The notes under the pieces: model-generated | What the model saw: only the letters and a program-made list of their open reading frames with translations | Told to the model about the DNA's origin: nothing | Databases searched by the model: none | Source of the DNA: Theropithecus gelada | Lineage: Eukaryota > Chordata > Mammalia > Primates > Cercopithecidae | NCBI RefSeq assembly: GCF_003255815.1 | Contig: NC_037670.1 | Coordinates: 61,020,960-61,084,959, forward strand | Reading direction: 5' to 3' | DNA length: 64,000 nucleotides | Part shown: positions 59,181 through 64,000 of the stretch, piece after piece | Layout: every line of letters begins with the position of its first letter | How positions within the stretch are numbered: the first letter of the stretch is position 1 | Position numbers and translations under genes: made by a program

Positions 59181-60280
59181 CTTGTAATTTTTTTTTTTTT
59201 TTTTGGTGTATATGAAACTATAGGAAAAGCATCCCCTCAGCCCTCTGAAGGTTCACAGAAAATGAACTGGCAAAAGGCAGATTAGTAGGAGGAAAATTCA
59301 TACAGAATTTCATTGATGTGCATGAGGGAAGATCACAGTAGAGTGAAACCCAAAAGCTCAGTGTGGTCCAGATGCTTGTACATGCTTCCTCATAGAATAA
59401 GGGCATATAGGGTGTGTAGAAGTAAATAATTGTCAGGAGAAATGAATGAGCCCAGAGAACAAGGACTCGGGACAAAGTTGTTTGAGGTCTCAGGGAGGTG
59501 GTGGGAAAGTGAGGGGTGAAACTTCACTGTGAACAAAGGCAGTTTTATTATGCAGATAAAGCCTTCTAGATAATCTCTCAAGCTGTCCTCAGAACAACAG
59601 ATGAAAAAAATCTGGTGGGGAGGACTCCCTGTTTCTTCTCTTTTCCAGTGGGTAATCTTTGAGATTTCTAAGAAAGGAATCTTAAGATAATTGAGTTACT
59701 TTTGGAAATAAAGATTTTAGTCAGATAAGGACAAGGGACTCTGGTGCTTCAGGAATGAAAGAGGATCAGAGAGAGTGGGGCAGAAGGTCACAGAGAGACT
59801 TCGGTTCTGAGTCTTATTTCTGAGGCCTTTCACTTTTCTTTAAATTCACAGCACCCAGCATATCAAAATGCCATATTTTGGGGTATTATTTTCTGTGTCC
59901 TGATAAAGCTTCATGTTTTTGTTCAAGTAGAAGCCTTTAATAACACCATTGATAATGTACTGAGCCCTTCTTTTAGTTTCTACTTTTTGTTTAATCATCT
60001 TTAAATATTTTCTTTGAGTGTTATCTGTCCATGTCATAAATTAATAAGCTTATACAACATTTTTCTCTCTCACTCTTTTCCTCCAATTTTAAGTTGTTAT
60101 TTCTACTTAACCAAATCATCTATCATTTATATACCACTTTTCCCCCTTAGAGATACTTTTTTTAAGTCTTAGATTTACAGTTGAACTTAGTCAATACTTA
60201 CTGCCAGCCGCCTCTCAGTCATCTCTTGGTGGATGAAGCATGTTTTTATTATTCTTTAAGAATTTCTTTTGAAAACATTT
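59181..60280. other. Unassigned, possibly repeat-derived; poly-T at 59,188
   Basis: Follows a run of about 17 T. It contains CAGATTAGTAGGAGGAAAAT, similar to 49,860. Purine-rich, with no gene recognised. Confidence 0.35.
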
Positions 60281-60281
60281 T

Positions 60282-60525
60282 CCTGGTATTAGGGAAATGC
60301 AAATTAAAACCACAGTGAAATACCCCATTACTCATATATAAGAATTGATTTTTAAAACACTGAAACTGCTGAACTCTGGCAAATGGGACTGCAAAATGGT
60401 ACAGCTGCCTTGGAAGAATGTTCGGCAGTTTCTTAGAAAATGAAACAAGCACTTATTACATAACCCAGCAATCACAGTCCGAGCCATTTACACAAAAGAA
60501 ATGAAAACCAACATTAAGAGACAAT
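60282..60525 (+). mobile_element. Ancient L1 ORF2 fragment
   Basis: ATTAGGGAAATGCAAATTAA, GGACTGCAAAATGGTACAGC, GGCAGTTTCTTAGAAAATGA and CATAACCCAGCAATCACAGT follow the order of the late ORF2 region of an old plus-strand L1. Confidence 0.82.
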
Positions 60526-62828
60526 TACATGTCTTGGCCATCTTTTGGCATTTGATTTCCATGTAAAGTTATAATGTTTTTGTTAATTTAATAAATATAA
60601 ATCAGTCTAGAGATAAGTACTTTCTTTATATTACCGAACCTTCATTAAAAGATGTGACCTTTTAAAAAAATGTTGTTCTGCTTATTAGTATCATATAGAT
60701 ACTCAATTTACACATATTTTTACCTTGTATACCACAAACTTAGCAAAACTGGCAGTATCTTATAACACACAGAGAGAAGGCTTTTGAGTTTTCTGTGTAC
60801 GTAGGTATGTAATCTGTAAAACTAGATTAATCAAAGCAGGGATTGATTTGTCTGGAAGCTGTGTTTCCAACCCTTTGAGGAAAGGTCTATTTCAAATAAT
60901 CCTTACCCTTTTGTGTCCTCAACTTAATGTTGTATGATAATTCCAGGGCATCTATCTCTCTTTTTTGAGAACAATTTTTGTCTCATTAGCCTTACAAGTG
61001 GGTTAACATCTGCACTCAGTTTGTCAGCTTCTCAATGCCTCCACTGAAAGCAGAAGCCAAAAAGAAACACTAGAATTGTCATACATTTCTATAAGAAATA
61101 TGGTTTCAAGTGCTAGGCTCATCTTCCTGGTTTTCCATTTCTTTAGTATTTTAAGCATTTTTTTAGCCTTCAATTAAATTTATATTACCAATTATAAGGA
61201 GTCAAACATATGTTACCAGATGGGATGCAACAAAAAGATCACAGCATCCCATATGTAATGTTCTTGCTAAGTTCCAATATGAATCAAATCATGAGAAATA
61301 AAAATGAAAAATGGGAAACATTCTGCAAAACAACTGGCCTGTAATCTTCACAAGTGTCATGGTGAGGCAATCACTTATATATATTTGAAGTGATCAATGA
61401 TATTCTTGCTCTATCATGGCTGAATGTAATGATAAGATAGAGATTACAGTTTCTAAAATCACACCATCCTGTGCATCCCGAAGAAATCCTTCAAATTCAT
61501 TTTGTGATGAGCTCTCTGGAAATATCTGGGAGGCACAGGAAAATTTATTTATTAATGATAACTTGTCAAATGACTTTTTATATAAATACATTCATAAGGC
61601 AGAAAATGAAAGAGATGATACGATAATATTTTTTTATACATTTCGTCAGTAGTTTATTAGAAGCAGGGTGCCATGAGAACTGTTAGCTTTTGCACAAGTT
61701 TCTGACCTGAGAATCAATTAATCAGAGACTGTCCATCTAACTATCCCCCAATGAGAGTCATCTGATCACACACACAGGCTTCAGGTATACCCTAAATGAT
61801 TTCTTGCTTTGTGTCAGAGTGGGATCCAATATCTGGCTGACCATTCAAACATTAAAAATTCTGAAGTACACAGCAGGCAATTCCCAAGAATTAACTATTT
61901 CGATACAACAACTTTTATTTCAGATGATTTTCATTTTCACATAAATATAAAAATAAATCCACAACTACTTTGTATAGATATAGAAAGCGTTAGCATTGAT
62001 ATGAAACTGAACATGAAGAAAAGTAACTTATTTCCAAGAATATCAAAAAGATTATGTAATTTAGAACATTAACATGAACCCAAAGTTACTGAAAGCATTG
62101 AACAAATGATCAAATTTGGTCTTCTTGTATAGAGGGTAAATGAATAACTGAAAATGCGGAGTGGATAGTGATAATGTAAGTATTGGTCACTAAGATTCAT
62201 TTAACTTCATCAATATGTTTCCTTGAAAGAGTTTTCAGAATGCTATTGGCTAGTTAGGTCAATATTGCATTATTTATGACAGGTATAATAGCCATAATAA
62301 GATTTCTCCTAAGTACTATGACTCAAGTAACATAAGGCTGTTGATCTTCAAAAGGAAGAACTAGCAAGACAAATAGTTGGACAATCCCAAATTTAAATAC
62401 ATATATACATATATGCACACACACGCATACACACACATACATATCCTCTGCTTAGTATTTCTCTTAAATTAAAAAAGGGAAAGTGTAAACAATACACACA
62501 GAGTAATTTTAAATTGCACATTGAGGAAAGGAAAAATATGTTGATGAGCAATACGTTAAAGAGTATAAGATAATTTTTAAGAAGCCATTTTTTAGTATAA
62601 AATAAAATGCCTGCTATGTAGAAAATTCAGAGAGTAAAAAAGTTAAACTAAATAATCCTATCATTCAGAAATAATTAATGAAAACATTTTATTTTGCTGG
62701 GACACATGTACCTATCTTGAGATATTATCTGAAGAGAAAAACACTTTAAATGTATTGCCTCCTCCCATTCACACCTTCTTTCCCTCATAATTTATTGTCA
62801 CATTATTTGTTAGAAATATTTATCTTTT
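60526..62828. other. AT-rich unique DNA with two small open frames
   Basis: Two plus-strand frames (61,416-61,652 and 61,809-62,072) are longer than their surroundings predict but match nothing that I know. A CA/TA microsatellite sits at 62,395-62,446. No transposon is evident. Confidence 0.45.
62395..62446. repeat. (TA)(CA) dinucleotide microsatellite
   Basis: ACATATATACATATATGCAC followed by ACACACGCATACACACACAT. Short and interrupted. Confidence 0.85.
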
Positions 62829-63770
62829 GTAAGTAGTGCTACAATAAACATATGTGTGCATGTGTCTTTATATTAGAATGATATATAATCCTCTGGGTAT
62901 GTACCCAGTAATGGGATCACTGGGTCAAATGGCATTTTTAGTTCTAGATCCTTCAGGAACCACCACACTGTCTCCAACAATGGTTGAACTAATTTACACT
63001 CCCACAAACAGTGTAAAATTGTTCCTATTTCTCCACATCCTCTCCAGCATCTGTTGTTTCCTCACTTTTTAATGATCACCATTCTAATTGGCATGAAATG
63101 GTATCTCATTGTGGTTTTGATTTGCATTTCTTTAATGCCCAGTGATGATGAGCTTTTTTTCATATGTTTGCTGGCTGCATAAATGTCTTCTTTTGAAAAG
63201 TGTCTGTTCATATCCCCCACTCACTTTTTGATGGAGTTGTTTGTTTTTTTTTCTTGTAAGTTTGTTTAAGTTCCTTATATATTCTGGATATTAGCCCTTT
63301 GCTAGATGGATAGATTGCAAAAATATTCTCCCATTCTGTAAAAAGACTTGGAAACAACCCAAATGTCCATCAGTGATAGCCTGGGTAAAGAAAATGTGGC
63401 ACATATACATCATGGAATACTATGCAGTCATAAAAAAGAATGAGTTCATGTCCTTTGCAGAGACCTGGATGAAGCTGGAAACCGTCATTCTCAGCAAACT
63501 AACACAGGAACAGAAAACCAAACACTGCATATTCTCACTCGTAAGTGGGAATTGAACAATGAGAATATATGGACACAGGGAGGGGAATATCACACACTGG
63601 GACCTGTCAGGGAGTTGGGGGCAAGGGGAGGGATAGCATTAGCAGAAATACCTAACATAGATGACGGGTTGTTGGGTGCAGCAAACCACCATGGCACATG
63701 TATACCTATGTAACAAATCTGCATGTTCTGCACATGAGTCCCAGAACTTAAAGTATAATTAAAAAAATAA
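62829..63770 (+). mobile_element. L1 with a 0.5-kb 5' inversion
   Basis: Bases 62,829 to about 63,339 are L1 ORF2 in minus orientation. From about 63,340 (AAAAGACTTGGAAACAACCC) the element continues in plus orientation to its 3' UTR and tail. The inverted part ends in L1 just before the sequence where the direct part starts, so almost nothing is lost. AAATATTTATCTTTT (62,814-62,828) and AAGTATTTATCTTTA after the tail are the TSD with two mismatches. Confidence 0.94.
63373..63555 (+). pseudogene. L1 ORF2 C-terminal fragment
   Basis: A 60-codon frame containing VKKMWHIYIMEYYAVIKKNE and ending LVSGN, the ORF2 C-terminus. It is the direct-orientation part of the inverted L1. Confidence 0.88.
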
Positions 63771-63785
63771 GTATTTATCTTTACA

Positions 63786-64000
63786 AAATGAGATCTTTCA
63801 GAAATTGCATATTTACCAACCCACTCCTAGTCCCCTGTCCCAGAAAAGAACCATACTTTTGTGGACGGGGGAAGGTGGGTGTAAAGCTAAGGTTTACAAA
63901 AAATTTAACTTAACATCTTACGTTTATTTCAGAAGTTTGTGTATATTTACATGTTCCAGATCAAAGAAGAAAAGTAATTTTCTTTTTTCTTTTTTTTTTT
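63786..64000. other. Unique DNA ending in a poly-T run
   Basis: Nothing recognised. The T-rich end (63,978-64,000) looks like the start of a minus-strand retroposon tail that continues outside the window. Confidence 0.4.

Noticed and set aside
1..64000. An undescribed multi-gene system
   Set aside because: All long frames belong to L1 or to endogenous retroviruses, and no cluster of unexplained coding sequence exists in the window.

Overview
This is human or closely related great-ape chromosomal DNA with no gene that I can recognise. The evidence is AluY/AluS-type copies, two full-length primate L1 elements, a HERV-E-type provirus primed by tRNA-Glu, and a HERV-H provirus with LTR7-type LTRs primed by tRNA-His. 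Long open frames are confined to transposon relics and to a purine-rich simple repeat. I see no tRNA, rRNA or CRISPR and no convincing coding exon. The window is a layered record of insertions, and most of their boundaries can be dated relative to each other from target-site duplications (TSDs).

Layout, left to right: a partial Alu and a DNA-transposon-like transposase tail (1-388); a GC-rich unassigned patch (1.1-1.85 kb); two abutting Alus (1.9-2.3 kb); a full-length L1 on the minus strand (2.3-8.4 kb); a 5'-truncated L1 with a perfect 15-bp TSD and a 16-nt inverted tip (9.66-11.98 kb); an old LTR (12.5-13.4 kb); a MaLR LTR (14.7-15.1 kb); two Alus; about 5 kb of mostly unique DNA (16.1-21.4 kb); an Alu beside a 5'-inverted L1 (21.4-23.0 kb); old L1 ORF1 and ORF2 relics (24.5-26.1 kb); a 0.5-kb GAAA/GGAA tract followed by an AluY (26.4-27.4 kb); unique DNA; then a patchwork of very old L1 with MaLR LTRs inserted (30.1-34.8 kb).

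From 34,845 to 49,751 lies a minus-strand HERV-E-type provirus with both LTRs, a polypurine tract, a primer-binding site and a 4-bp TSD. A 6.2-kb full-length L1 sits inside its env. From about 50.7 to 59.2 kb a very old L1 carries, in turn, an Alu, a 5.47-kb plus-strand HERV-H (51,217-56,686, 5-bp TSD), and a young L1 3' end whose right TSD was then hit by another Alu. The last 5 kb hold more old L1 and a second clearly 5'-inverted L1 (62.8-63.8 kb).

No set of genes works together here. All retroviral and L1 reading frames are broken by stops, frameshifts, catalytic-residue changes or deletions. Elements with possible regulatory activity are the LTR7 copies, the HERV-E LTRs and the two L1 5' UTRs. 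The most interesting observations are three L1 insertions with 5' inversions of very different size, the HERV-H deletion that removes the reverse-transcriptase catalytic box, an 18-bp duplication shared by two L1 copies, and a small exon-like sequence at 19.05 kb. I did not find an undescribed biological system.
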